A stretch of DNA of 64,000 nucleotides, from contig OZ244866.1 of assembly GCA_965221185.1 (NCBI GenBank), forward strand, positions 3,038,001 to 3,102,000, in the 5' to 3' direction. Below the pieces are notes generated by a model. That model was not told the DNA's origin and did no database searches. It saw nothing but the letters and a program-made list of their open reading frames with translations. Source of the stretch: Aldehydirespirator sp965221185. GTDB taxonomy: Bacteria > Actinomycetota > Acidimicrobiia > Acidimicrobiales > Aldehydirespiratoraceae. Made by a program: the position numbers and the translations under genes. The number at the start of each line of letters is the position of its first letter. The stretch's first letter is position 1. This document shows positions 44,301 to 50,743 of this stretch, one piece after another.

Positions 44301-44356
44301 CTGAGAGTGAGCTTGGCCGAGACATCGAGGAATCGGTCAAAAGCCTGCTGAACTAA
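41315..44356 (+). CDS. Type IIG-like restriction-modification enzyme (nuclease plus N6-adenine methyltransferase)
   Basis: A 1013-residue single chain. The N-terminal PD-(D/E)XK nuclease is marked by RIDIEMG (Asp64) and VIEVKRS (E73-V-K75). A helical connector follows. The methyltransferase starts at RRLGEYYTPDFLAEAI, with motif I DPACGSGTF near residue 352 and motif IV NPPW near residue 560. The C-terminal 350 residues should hold the target-recognition domain. Such enzymes methylate one strand and cut at a distance. It begins with a GTG. No separate specificity subunit is adjacent. PglX-like BREX methylases are an alternative but lack this nuclease head. Confidence 0.82.
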   Translation: MTVEGHIDLRELAGRLARRRRGRTEATVQSDVRMLLLVSGLNLTEGDVLDVELEAQLGDRRRIDIEMGRTVIEVKRSLVAEGSLANAATQLAGYVEARSSSLGQRYVGIVTDGQDWHLFHHDDGDLVAVAEHHVDPAAPDAEALVRWLGSVLTTEEQIAPTRQAIADRLGADSPGHELERATLNALYRANRDHPEVVIKRELWAKLLTTALGTQFSADEEDLFIEHTLLVATAECVAHAVLSYPISQLAPATLLRGDLLSQQSQIHGVVEQDFFDWPLDCGEEGRRWVASLARRLEQFDWGVVTHDVMKTIYESVITVETRRRLGEYYTPDFLAEAITEQVVADPLNETVIDPACGSGTFLFHAVRRYLAAADAAGMANGDAVSGVSAHVFGVDVHPVAVTLARVTYLLAIGTDRLSAPDRRRLRVPVFLGDSVQWGQRGDIFASETLNVSTDDGAELFADQLRFPQRLLDDADTFDALVADLAESATNRQRGKEAPSISPIAKRHGLSGADLDTVEATFKTMCRLHDERRDHIWGYYVRNLARPAWLAREENRRTVLIGNPPWLAYRFMTDSMKTAFQLMAKERKLWAGGNVATHQDLADLFVARSVEQYLAPNGRFGFVMPAGVLTRHQSKGFRSGMFPLNKGGHTLVAFDTAWDISPISHRFFPRTACVIFGRRSDEHSALPDEVQRWSGKLSDPSASWDEVREDIERTSATRVSIESDDQTESPYIERFANGANLTPRLLIMVEPGKEPPLGVGEGRRPVRSSKGIYGNKPWKFMDDLEGVLESQFIHPVLLGESVMPYWQRTPLEAILPLRKGKVMRDEEIGDHDGLRRWWQEARQLWDEHGEGEHSLDQNIDHYRKLTSQFPIAPIRVVYGASGMHVTACRVTDPQAIVEHQLNWAAAQTIEEARYLCAVLNSVAVTKAVEPFMTSGKGGGRHINSYLWNVPIPLYDDTDLLHTTLADLGSQAEQFVSELDIKPSKAHGHMRAKIRKQLAESELGRDIEESVKSLLN

Positions 44357-44371
44357 GGACGAGTAACCGCT

Positions 44372-45031
44372 GTGAGCAATGAGGGCATTCTTCTTCTGAT
44401 CGCGACACTCACACTTGTCTTCAGCGCGCTGACCTTCCTCAAGTCCCCTTTTCGGCTCCTGTGGAGCCAATGGCTGAGATACCGCTGGTATCGGACAGTC
44501 ATAGCGCTTCGAGAGGATCGAACACATGCTCGCGTTGATCTGCCGAGCGGAATCAAGAACGCCATGTTGTTGATCATTCATCCGGTGCGCCGATGGCACG
44601 GGCGACCTACCGCTACGGAACGTGGGATCGAACGCCTCGCACGGTGTCCGTTCTACCGTCCACACCATTGTGTCTATATGAGGTGGTTGCCAAGCCCGCA
44701 ACCCGGATGCGATACAAACATTCACTGCGGCACACTCCACGCTCAATATGACCCTGATAGGCCGCATAGCCGACACAATCGCCTAGTACGCACGGTACGG
44801 CATCGGCCCGCCAAGAAACGAGCACGCAGGTTCGCGGAGACCATCCTCCCCTGCGGTGAGTGCGGCAAGACCTCCGGGATGGTCAGACAAAAGATGTCAT
44901 GGGGGCCAGACGAGGTTCGGACTAGTCCAGTTCCCGTCATGATGTTCCACATAGAGGGCAACCGCTGGTTGTGCCCAACGTGCTACGGAGTGCCGGATGG
45001 CCTCCATGACTTGCTTCCGACCGTTGACTAG
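44372..45031 (+). CDS. Unknown membrane-anchored Cys-rich protein
   Basis: 219 residues from a GTG, 15 bp after the Type IIG-like gene. An N-terminal span (LLLIATLTLVFSALTFL) is followed by basic residues, so the bulk is probably cytoplasmic. The C-terminal third has two Cys pairs (PCGECGK and LCPTCYG) separated by about 40 residues, as in a treble-clef or rubredoxin-type zinc knuckle. Other cysteines lie near residues 92, 101, 112 and 119. Not recognised. Confidence 0.55.
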   Translation: MSNEGILLLIATLTLVFSALTFLKSPFRLLWSQWLRYRWYRTVIALREDRTHARVDLPSGIKNAMLLIIHPVRRWHGRPTATERGIERLARCPFYRPHHCVYMRWLPSPQPGCDTNIHCGTLHAQYDPDRPHSRHNRLVRTVRHRPAKKRARRFAETILPCGECGKTSGMVRQKMSWGPDEVRTSPVPVMMFHIEGNRWLCPTCYGVPDGLHDLLPTVD

Positions 45032-45060
45032 CGCATCGAGTAGCGCCATGCTGTGTCGCC

Positions 45061-45273
45061 ATGACTGCTTCTATATGTGAGATCACTTGGGGCCTGTTGG
45101 ACGGGGCGCTGGCTGCTTGGTGCTCTGACTGCGACGAGACGGCGCTGGTGCTGCAACTCCCCGACCAGGACGTGAACACCTGGGCGCGTGAGCATTGGCT
45201 GACCGTGCATCCGTGGGCTGAGCGGGTCAGGGTCGTGCGGGTGATGAGTGCACCACCGACAGAAGATTGGTAG
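45061..45273 (+). CDS. Small hypothetical protein
   Basis: A 70-residue reading frame from ATG, acidic and Trp-rich, with one CSDC pair. It is in line with its neighbours (30 bp after one gene and 19 bp before the next) and may be part of the same transcript. No family recognised. Confidence 0.5.
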   Translation: MTASICEITWGLLDGALAAWCSDCDETALVLQLPDQDVNTWAREHWLTVHPWAERVRVVRVMSAPPTEDW

Positions 45274-45291
45274 CCGATACCCTCCGCTTCC

Positions 45292-46128
45292 GTGCCGGAC
45301 AGCTCAGAGCATCTCCCAGCGATTGCCGACGACGACGCAGGGCAAGCTCGAAGCCTCTTGCGTCTCATGAACCAGGGGCTGCGAATAGCAGAGCCTTCCA
45401 TCAGTGGTGCTGTGGGAGCTGCCATCGGGCTGCTTGGCGGGCCTCCCGGAGCGGTTCTTGGCGGCTTCGCCGGAGGGGCGTTCTCGACTGCGGTCAAGAA
45501 GCTCGGTTCGGAGATGCACGAGCGCTTCATGGGGCCAAGGGAACAAGCACGAGTTGGGGCTGTGTGCGCGTTGGGCGCTGCCGAGATTGTCGAACGGATC
45601 AACGCAGGCGACAGGCTCCGAGAGGACGGCTTCTTCGAGGAGGGCGAAGCAGGCAGGTCTGACGCCGAGGAGGTCTGGGAGGGCCTGCTATCGAAGTGCC
45701 AACGAGAGGCGTCTGAACGGAAGCTGCCCTACATGGGCCACCTGTTCGCCGGTCTCGCCTTCGATGCGACCGTTGATCTGGACCTTGCACACCAGGTCAT
45801 CTCCGAAGCAGAGCGGCTCTCCTACCGGCAACTCTGCATCGTGAGGGTCTGCGCCCTTCGAGAGTCCTTCAACCTGAGGTCGAGGCCCTACGCATCCCCA
45901 GGACGAGAGATGGTCAGTCTCGACAAGAAGCGCTACGCGGTTCTGCTGGAGTGCTTCGACCTCTACAACAGAGGGTTCCTTGGTTGTCCGAACACGGCGT
46001 TGACCGCTCTTCAGCTCGTGCCCAGCGAGTTGCGCGCTCAGGGCATCGGGGTGGTCGTCCACGACTTGATGAGGCTGGATGTGATCCCCGATAAGGACGT
46101 GTCCGCCGTTGCGAAGAGGTTGCGTTAA
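45292..46128 (+). CDS. Unknown protein with glycine-zipper segment
   Basis: 278 residues. Residues 38-70 form a Gly/Ala-rich hydrophobic stretch (GAVGAAIGLLGGPPGAVLGG, then FAGGAF) with GxxxG spacing, like glycine zippers that insert into or pack within membranes. The remainder is helical and charged, with ERLSYRQLCIVRVCALRESF near residue 174. The ORF starts with a GTG at 45292. It lies in a cluster with the restriction-modification gene. A membrane-acting effector is one reading; a structural helical protein is another. Confidence 0.55.
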   Translation: MPDSSEHLPAIADDDAGQARSLLRLMNQGLRIAEPSISGAVGAAIGLLGGPPGAVLGGFAGGAFSTAVKKLGSEMHERFMGPREQARVGAVCALGAAEIVERINAGDRLREDGFFEEGEAGRSDAEEVWEGLLSKCQREASERKLPYMGHLFAGLAFDATVDLDLAHQVISEAERLSYRQLCIVRVCALRESFNLRSRPYASPGREMVSLDKKRYAVLLECFDLYNRGFLGCPNTALTALQLVPSELRAQGIGVVVHDLMRLDVIPDKDVSAVAKRLR

Positions 46129-46385
46129 CGGGGGTCGGACTGCATTGGCAAACCCCAGTTCAGAGGGGATGCACCTCCGAACACTAGCGAAGCGCCAAAG
46201 CCCGAATCCGAAAGAGCGATCGGTGGATGCGACTGCGGCCATATCGCCGTCTCGGGGGCATAACCAGAGGTCAGAGCGGCGCGAAAGCTGAGGAGCCGGA
46301 GCTGACGAGAACTTTCTCGTTCTGGCGAAACGGTCACCCGGAAGGGCCATCTGAGGGCTGGGACGACCTCTCCCCGCTCTAGCGG

Positions 46386-46415
46386 TTGATTAAGCCGGGT
46401 AGGTACAGCTACGGT
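46386..46415 (+). promoter_or_regulatory. Candidate promoter before the structured leader
   Basis: TTGATT (46386-46391) and TACGGT (46410-46415) with an 18-nt spacer. Transcription would begin near 46422, just at the first base-paired arm of the leader. The -10 match is moderate. Confidence 0.45.
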
Positions 46416-46423
46416 GCCTCTCG

Positions 46424-46559
46424 CCACCCAAACGCCGGGGTTGACCGAAACCCCGTCCATGACTCGGCCATGTGTTGGCCACAGCGCTGCCATGGCTCTC
46501 CCTGGCCGAGTCAAAGGCGTTTGGGTGGTACCAGCGCCGACCAACCAGGGAGAGCCACC
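46424..46559 (+). promoter_or_regulatory. Structured 5' leader with mutually exclusive stems at the ribosome-binding site
   Basis: Four perfect inverted repeats lie in 136 nt. Stem P1 is 46424-46436 with 46516-46528 (13 bp). P2 is 46436-46442 with 46449-46455 (7 bp). P3 is 46461-46470 with 46503-46512 (10 bp). An alternative stem pairs 46494-46505 with 46545-46556 (12 bp) and takes in the AGGGAGAG Shine-Dalgarno before the ATG at 46560. P3 and the alternative stem share 46503-46505, so they exclude each other: a switch design. No known riboswitch class was recognised. Confidence 0.6.
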
Positions 46560-48017
46560 ATGCGCCGGAACTGTCTGATACCTGCCGTTCTCGCCTTCGT
46601 GCTGGTGGCTTCAGGGTGCGGAGGGGGCAACGACGGCGATCCCTCTAGCGCTGGTGAGGACACCCTGCCCGAGACCTTCGCCACTGCCGATTCCGGGTTG
46701 GAAGGTTCGCCGGAGGACTCACCAGAGATTCCGTCGGGGGCTGATACCGCCCCTGACGATGAGCAGATGGACTCACCGGCACCCGACAGCGCATCTGACA
46801 TAGAGCCGCTGGAGTCCCCCTCGGGCACCGAAGCGCAGGACTCCATCCAGCCTGAAGCCTCCTCGCAGCCTGTGGTGCGGCTGGGCAGCCGTTTCGGGTG
46901 GTGCGCTGATGTGCAGGCGATTTGGGACGCCCACGACGAAGCGCTGGCTGTTGTCCGAGTCTTGGAAGACGCCCTCCAAGAGGTTCAGTCCGCCTTCGAT
47001 GCTGCCACCGACGATCTCGACCGAGCCGAGATCAGAGGAGTCTTGGACAACGCAGCAGCAAGCCACACCAACGCTCAGGACGCCTTCGACGCAGCAAGGG
47101 GACGGGCCACTCGATACCTGGCAGAGGCCCGCAAGATATCTAACCGAGAGAGGATGCCCGAAGCCGCAGCGAACGCCGTCAGGGGAGATGAGACGTTCCA
47201 AGTTGCTGTTGATCGAGCATGGGCAGCGCTCTTGTCGGCTGATCCAGAGCTTGCTGCTCTGTCAGCAGCCGTTCCCGTCCGCCCCAGCGGCGACGTTCCC
47301 GCGCCACCCAGGCAAGTAACGCCTGATGAGGTTCTGGCAGACCTACAACGCCCCATCCAAAGATGGTTCAACCGTGTCGCTCAGCTAGCCGCCCGTGAGG
47401 TCTATTCGCAGGCAGACAGCGCACTCGTCGCAGAAGTCTTGGCCACTACAGCCGTCGAAATAGCACAAGTCGTCAACGAAGCCGCCGTGGCGGATATGAG
47501 TGGGGAGATGCGTGAGGTCTACTTCGCTGAAGACCTATCGAACGCAAGCCATATCCTTCATTATGTTGCCGGTACGGTACTTGAACCCTTCGATGCCGCT
47601 GCTTATGGGGCTGCCCGCGCCGCTGATCCCAACGCATCCACAATGATGATCAGTGGCCCGGACGCCTATGCCCGTTCCATCACTCAAGAGCGTGTTGGCG
47701 TGCAATATATGGAGGTGTCTATGGACATGATCGACGGAGACCCCACCTACTACCGCTATCTGATCGGGGAATGGCCGACATCCGACGACATCGCGTTGGC
47801 GACATACGCCGAACGAGAACAGGCCGTCTACGACGCTCTACCCGCAGCCCTAGAACTAGCACGAGAAGCCACCGCCGCCCTAGAGGCAGCAGAGCAAGAA
47901 GAATGGGCACGCCAGAAAGAAGCCGAACAAGCCCTACAGGATTCGCTAGAAGCACTTGTCACGGGTTCTGATGCCTACACGATGTTCAAGAGGTCGTTCG
48001 AGGAATCGTGCCGGTAG
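46560..48017 (+). CDS. Lipoprotein, unknown, with helical body
   Basis: 485 residues. A lipoprotein signal ends in VASGC. A long acidic Ser/Pro/Asp-rich linker (about 20-105) leads to a helical domain with WCADVQAIWDAHDEAL and many Ala/Glu helices. The last 60 residues are a probable coiled coil (ALEAAEQEEWARQKEAEQAL) and the chain ends ESCR. The ATG at 46560 follows the Shine-Dalgarno AGGGAGAG. It is exported and lipid-anchored. Two cysteines (near 115 and the C-terminus) could form a disulfide. Translation is probably controlled by the structured leader. No family recognised. Confidence 0.7.
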   Translation: MRRNCLIPAVLAFVLVASGCGGGNDGDPSSAGEDTLPETFATADSGLEGSPEDSPEIPSGADTAPDDEQMDSPAPDSASDIEPLESPSGTEAQDSIQPEASSQPVVRLGSRFGWCADVQAIWDAHDEALAVVRVLEDALQEVQSAFDAATDDLDRAEIRGVLDNAAASHTNAQDAFDAARGRATRYLAEARKISNRERMPEAAANAVRGDETFQVAVDRAWAALLSADPELAALSAAVPVRPSGDVPAPPRQVTPDEVLADLQRPIQRWFNRVAQLAAREVYSQADSALVAEVLATTAVEIAQVVNEAAVADMSGEMREVYFAEDLSNASHILHYVAGTVLEPFDAAAYGAARAADPNASTMMISGPDAYARSITQERVGVQYMEVSMDMIDGDPTYYRYLIGEWPTSDDIALATYAEREQAVYDALPAALELAREATAALEAAEQEEWARQKEAEQALQDSLEALVTGSDAYTMFKRSFEESCR

Positions 48018-48047
48018 GCGGCGATTCCACACGAGCTAAGAAAGCTG

Positions 48048-48827
48048 TCAGCCGGGTGTCTGTGCGAAGGGCTGGGAACGTGCCGCATCTGAGACTTGCC
48101 GTTCAGCTTCTGCCTTGCGGGCATCCATCTTTTCTTTGACTTTGGGATGCCACCGGACGTTTCCCCGGCCTGCTCGCCGGTCGGGACTGTGGTTGTAGCA
48201 GAACATGTCGCAGAACTCGGTGAGTTTCTCCGTTGGTGCTTGGGTCAGGATGAGAAGCCTGTTGCATGTGCGACATCTGCGTTGTAGGCGTTCGGCGGTT
48301 TCTTCGGCTAGCTGCCGCTCTAGCGCCTTGTCCTGTTCAGCACGGGCAGCCATACGGTCAACGATCTTGGGGTCGCGATAAACGTGGTGATAACACTTCG
48401 CACACAACCCGTGAGCGGCACGCCGTTTCGTCTCTCCGCAACGGGCGCATTCTATGATGCAGGTCTTCTGGTAGCAGGAGTTACACAAGTCAGAACCGCC
48501 GCGACAAGTTGTCTTGCCACATTCGGCGCACACGATCAACTTCGCTCTGGGGTGCTCACGTTGGTAGCAGTCCGCACATAGGCCCTCTCTCACTAACGGT
48601 TGATCGTTCCCGCAGCCAGAACACAGTACAGGCGGTTTGGAGATGGGATGGCGGCTCCGATGATAGCAGGCACCGCACAAGCCATGAGCGCAGTGAGGGC
48701 GTGTTTCGCCGCACTCGGCGCACACGATCATGCGGCTGCGCTTATAGCAGGCAGCGCACAAGCCATGAGAGGCGGAATAGCGCGCCTTCCCGCACTCGGA
48801 GCACCGGATCACCAACCGCTTAGCCAT
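48048..48827 (-). CDS. Zinc-ribbon array protein (five repeats), family member A
   Basis: 259 residues. Five tandem units of about 25 residues follow the pattern CxxCGx(8-9)GLCxxCY, with segments such as CAECGETRPHCAHGLCGACY. Each should bind one zinc. A linker helix (about 150-185) leads to a conserved C-terminal unit, CRTCNRLL ... FCDMFCYNHSPDRR. Two paralogues lie at 49415 and 50003. The ATG at 48827 begins MAKRLVIRCSECG, like the MAKMIVC starts of its relatives. A nucleic-acid or protein-binding role is inferred from zinc ribbons. No enzymatic motif is seen. Confidence 0.7.
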   Translation of the reverse strand: MAKRLVIRCSECGKARYSASHGLCAACYKRSRMIVCAECGETRPHCAHGLCGACYHRSRHPISKPPVLCSGCGNDQPLVREGLCADCYQREHPRAKLIVCAECGKTTCRGGSDLCNSCYQKTCIIECARCGETKRRAAHGLCAKCYHHVYRDPKIVDRMAARAEQDKALERQLAEETAERLQRRCRTCNRLLILTQAPTEKLTEFCDMFCYNHSPDRRAGRGNVRWHPKVKEKMDARKAEAERQVSDAARSQPFAQTPG

Positions 48828-48993
48828 GCATGGCCCTAATCTGGCACGTCCTGCTGCAAAAGGTTCCATCTGTGACAAGCCTCCCACACACATAACACGC
48901 GCTAGAGACACCCTTGCTGTCGCGGTAAATGCGCTTAGCCATATCCACCAGATCATCCCAGAACGTGCGGACTTCTTCTGAGCTAGTTGCCAT
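48820..48993 (-). CDS. Tiny zinc-knuckle protein
   Basis: 57 codons on the minus strand, ATG at 48993, ending TAA 8 nt inside the zinc-array gene. Residues 33-50 have CYVCGRLVTDGTFCSRTC, a complete four-Cys zinc-binding pattern, after a helical N-terminus (SEEVRTFWDDLVDMAKRIY). The overlap with the next gene suggests coupling. No clear Shine-Dalgarno is visible. Confidence 0.5.
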   Translation of the reverse strand: MATSSEEVRTFWDDLVDMAKRIYRDSKGVSSACYVCGRLVTDGTFCSRTCQIRAMHG

Positions 48994-49139
48994 ACGCATA
49001 CAGAATAGTAGAAGACTGCGACCGTGGTAAGGGAGAATTGAGACGCTTGTCCATCACTCAAATAGGTCAAGCAGTCAGTCGGTTGAGGTTGCTATTCTTT
49101 GAACGTAGACAGTCGTCTATCTACGGAGGTCTGAGACTG

Positions 49140-49346
49140 GTGACTGGCGGTGGTTGGCTCCGAACGCCCAAGGTGACTCCTTCACCATCAGCGGCAGACT
49201 CTCCCCACAACACACAAACACCAGCGCCAGCATCAGTAGAGCCAGACATGAATGATCTCGTAGCGCAGCTATCTGCCGAAGATCGGGAGGCTTTGCGTAT
49301 CGGACGACAATTCCTCGCAAAGACTTCGGGAGCATCGAAGGAATAG
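49140..49346 (+). CDS. Possible small protein
   Basis: A 68-residue frame from a GTG, Pro/Ser-rich at first and ending in a helix-like DLVAQLSAEDREALRIGRQF. The gap has no better candidate, and the only support is protein-like composition of the last 32 residues (possible ATG at 49250). Treat as tentative. Confidence 0.25.
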   Translation: MTGGGWLRTPKVTPSPSAADSPHNTQTPAPASVEPDMNDLVAQLSAEDREALRIGRQFLAKTSGASKE

Positions 49347-49414
49347 AGTGATGCCCCTCGCTGGAGCGAGCGTTAGCGATTGCCCCGGTTGTTGAGCTGA
49401 CTAATATTCATGTC

Positions 49415-49918
49415 GTGGCGAAGATGATTGTCTGTGACGACTGCGGTGAGGTGAAACCCAACGCTGGCCATGGGCGATGCTCAGCGTGTTACCAACGTCG
49501 TCACAAGAAACCCAAGTCCCCTTGCTCCGAGTGCGGACTCGTGAAGAGGAAAGCGACGAAGGAGCTTTGCCCGGCCTGCTATTACCGTACCAGACACTAC
49601 GTGAAGATGATCGAGTGCGCCAGTTGCGGGGCGACGAAGCAGCACGCAGCGTTTGGTCTCTGCGTAACCTGTTACAGGCGTTGGGGAAAGAACCATGCTG
49701 AAGGCAAACGAGAGTTCTACGACCGGCGCTACGTCACCTGTGATCGGATTCTTCGCACAGTACGCAACCGGATCAATATGAGAACAAAATACTGTGACCA
49801 GTTTTGCAGTGACCACAACCCTGCGAGGAACTTGAGGCGCAACATCCAGTCGATCACTGAGGCGACAGCAGCCGAGCTACAACGTCGCAAAGATGAGGCG
49901 CTGCTTCTCCAGCACTGA
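49415..49918 (+). CDS. Zinc-ribbon array protein (three repeats), family member B
   Basis: 167 residues from a GTG (MAKMIVCDDCGE). Three CxxCGx8-9(G/E)(R/L)CxxCY units are followed by the family's C-terminal unit YVTCDRIL ... YCDQFCSDHNPAR. In that unit the first Cys of the leading CxxC pair is replaced by Tyr (CRTC or CKTC in the other two members), so its zinc site may be lost. The end (TAAELQRRKDEALL) matches member C. Divergent from member A with about 590 bp between starts. Confidence 0.65.
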   Translation: MAKMIVCDDCGEVKPNAGHGRCSACYQRRHKKPKSPCSECGLVKRKATKELCPACYYRTRHYVKMIECASCGATKQHAAFGLCVTCYRRWGKNHAEGKREFYDRRYVTCDRILRTVRNRINMRTKYCDQFCSDHNPARNLRRNIQSITEATAAELQRRKDEALLLQH

Positions 49919-50002
49919 AGGTACAGGATAGTTCTTGTCCGCATGATCGGGTGGCTGCTATCTGGCCCGGTAGTGATGCCGCAGCAGACTAATCTATGTG
50001 CG

Positions 50003-50536
50003 ATGGCGAAGATGATCGTGTGTAGTGAGTGTGGGGAAGAGAGGAAATCCCGAGCGCGTGGGCTTTGTAATCCGTGCTATCGGCTTGCCAGCTTAGGCCC
50101 CGCACCGATTTGCTCCGAATGTGGGCGCGCTACACGGAAGCCCAAAGACGGACTCTGCACGACGTGCCATAACCGCAAGCAACCACCCAGATTGATCGAA
50201 TGCCAGAACTGTCGGGAGGCCAAGCCTCACGCAGCCCGCAGGCTCTGCGAGTCTTGCTACAAGAGGCTGATTCGTAACGCACGCGTGAAGGAACGCACCC
50301 GAGCAAGGCTCGAACACGAACTACGCGACAAGCGCTGCAAGACATGCTCCCGGCTACTGCGTATCGTTAGAAACGACTTGAATCCAAGGCCGATCTACTG
50401 CGATATGTTCTGTAGGCATCACTGCCCCGAGCGCAGAGCCAAACTCAACATCAAGCGGATGGGCGAACCCGTAGCGACGGAGTTGCAGCGCCGCAAAGCC
50501 GAGGCGTTGTCACATACTGAAAGCGCAATGGTCTAA
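50003..50536 (+). CDS. Zinc-ribbon array protein (three repeats), family member C
   Basis: 177 residues, ATG at 50003 (MAKMIVCSECGE). Three zinc-ribbon units precede the C-terminal unit CKTCSRLL ... YCDMFCRHHCPERR, with all cysteines present, then the shared tail ATELQRRKAEAL. It lies 84 bp after member B in the same direction. The closeness of B and C in sequence and place points to tandem duplication followed by divergence. Confidence 0.65.
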   Translation: MAKMIVCSECGEERKSRARGLCNPCYRLASLGPAPICSECGRATRKPKDGLCTTCHNRKQPPRLIECQNCREAKPHAARRLCESCYKRLIRNARVKERTRARLEHELRDKRCKTCSRLLRIVRNDLNPRPIYCDMFCRHHCPERRAKLNIKRMGEPVATELQRRKAEALSHTESAMV

Positions 50537-50626
50537 GCCCTATCTTGGTCTCCAGGGTGCGTGATCGCTCCGGCCACTAGGAAGCAATCACACACATTGC
50601 TGACCCCTAATGTGTCTGATGCCCTC

Positions 50627-50656
50627 TTGACCTTTGTCACATATTGAGGTTACAAT
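50627..50656 (+). promoter_or_regulatory. Sigma-A type promoter of the surface operon
   Basis: TTGACC (50627-50632) and TACAAT (50651-50656) with an 18-nt spacer, giving a leader of about 80 nt before the lipoprotein ATG at 50744. Confidence 0.6.
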
Positions 50657-50743
50657 GTATGCCCATGAACAAGCCCGCGTGGTTTGCTCATGCCCGACCT
50701 CGTGCACCAGGCGAGGGCCACACCTATCCATGCAGGAACCGAT

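Noticed and set aside
46129..46385. Small gene between the glycine-zipper gene and the leader RNA
   Set aside because: The open frames (for example 46109-46291) are short, with no ribosome site and no protein-like pattern.
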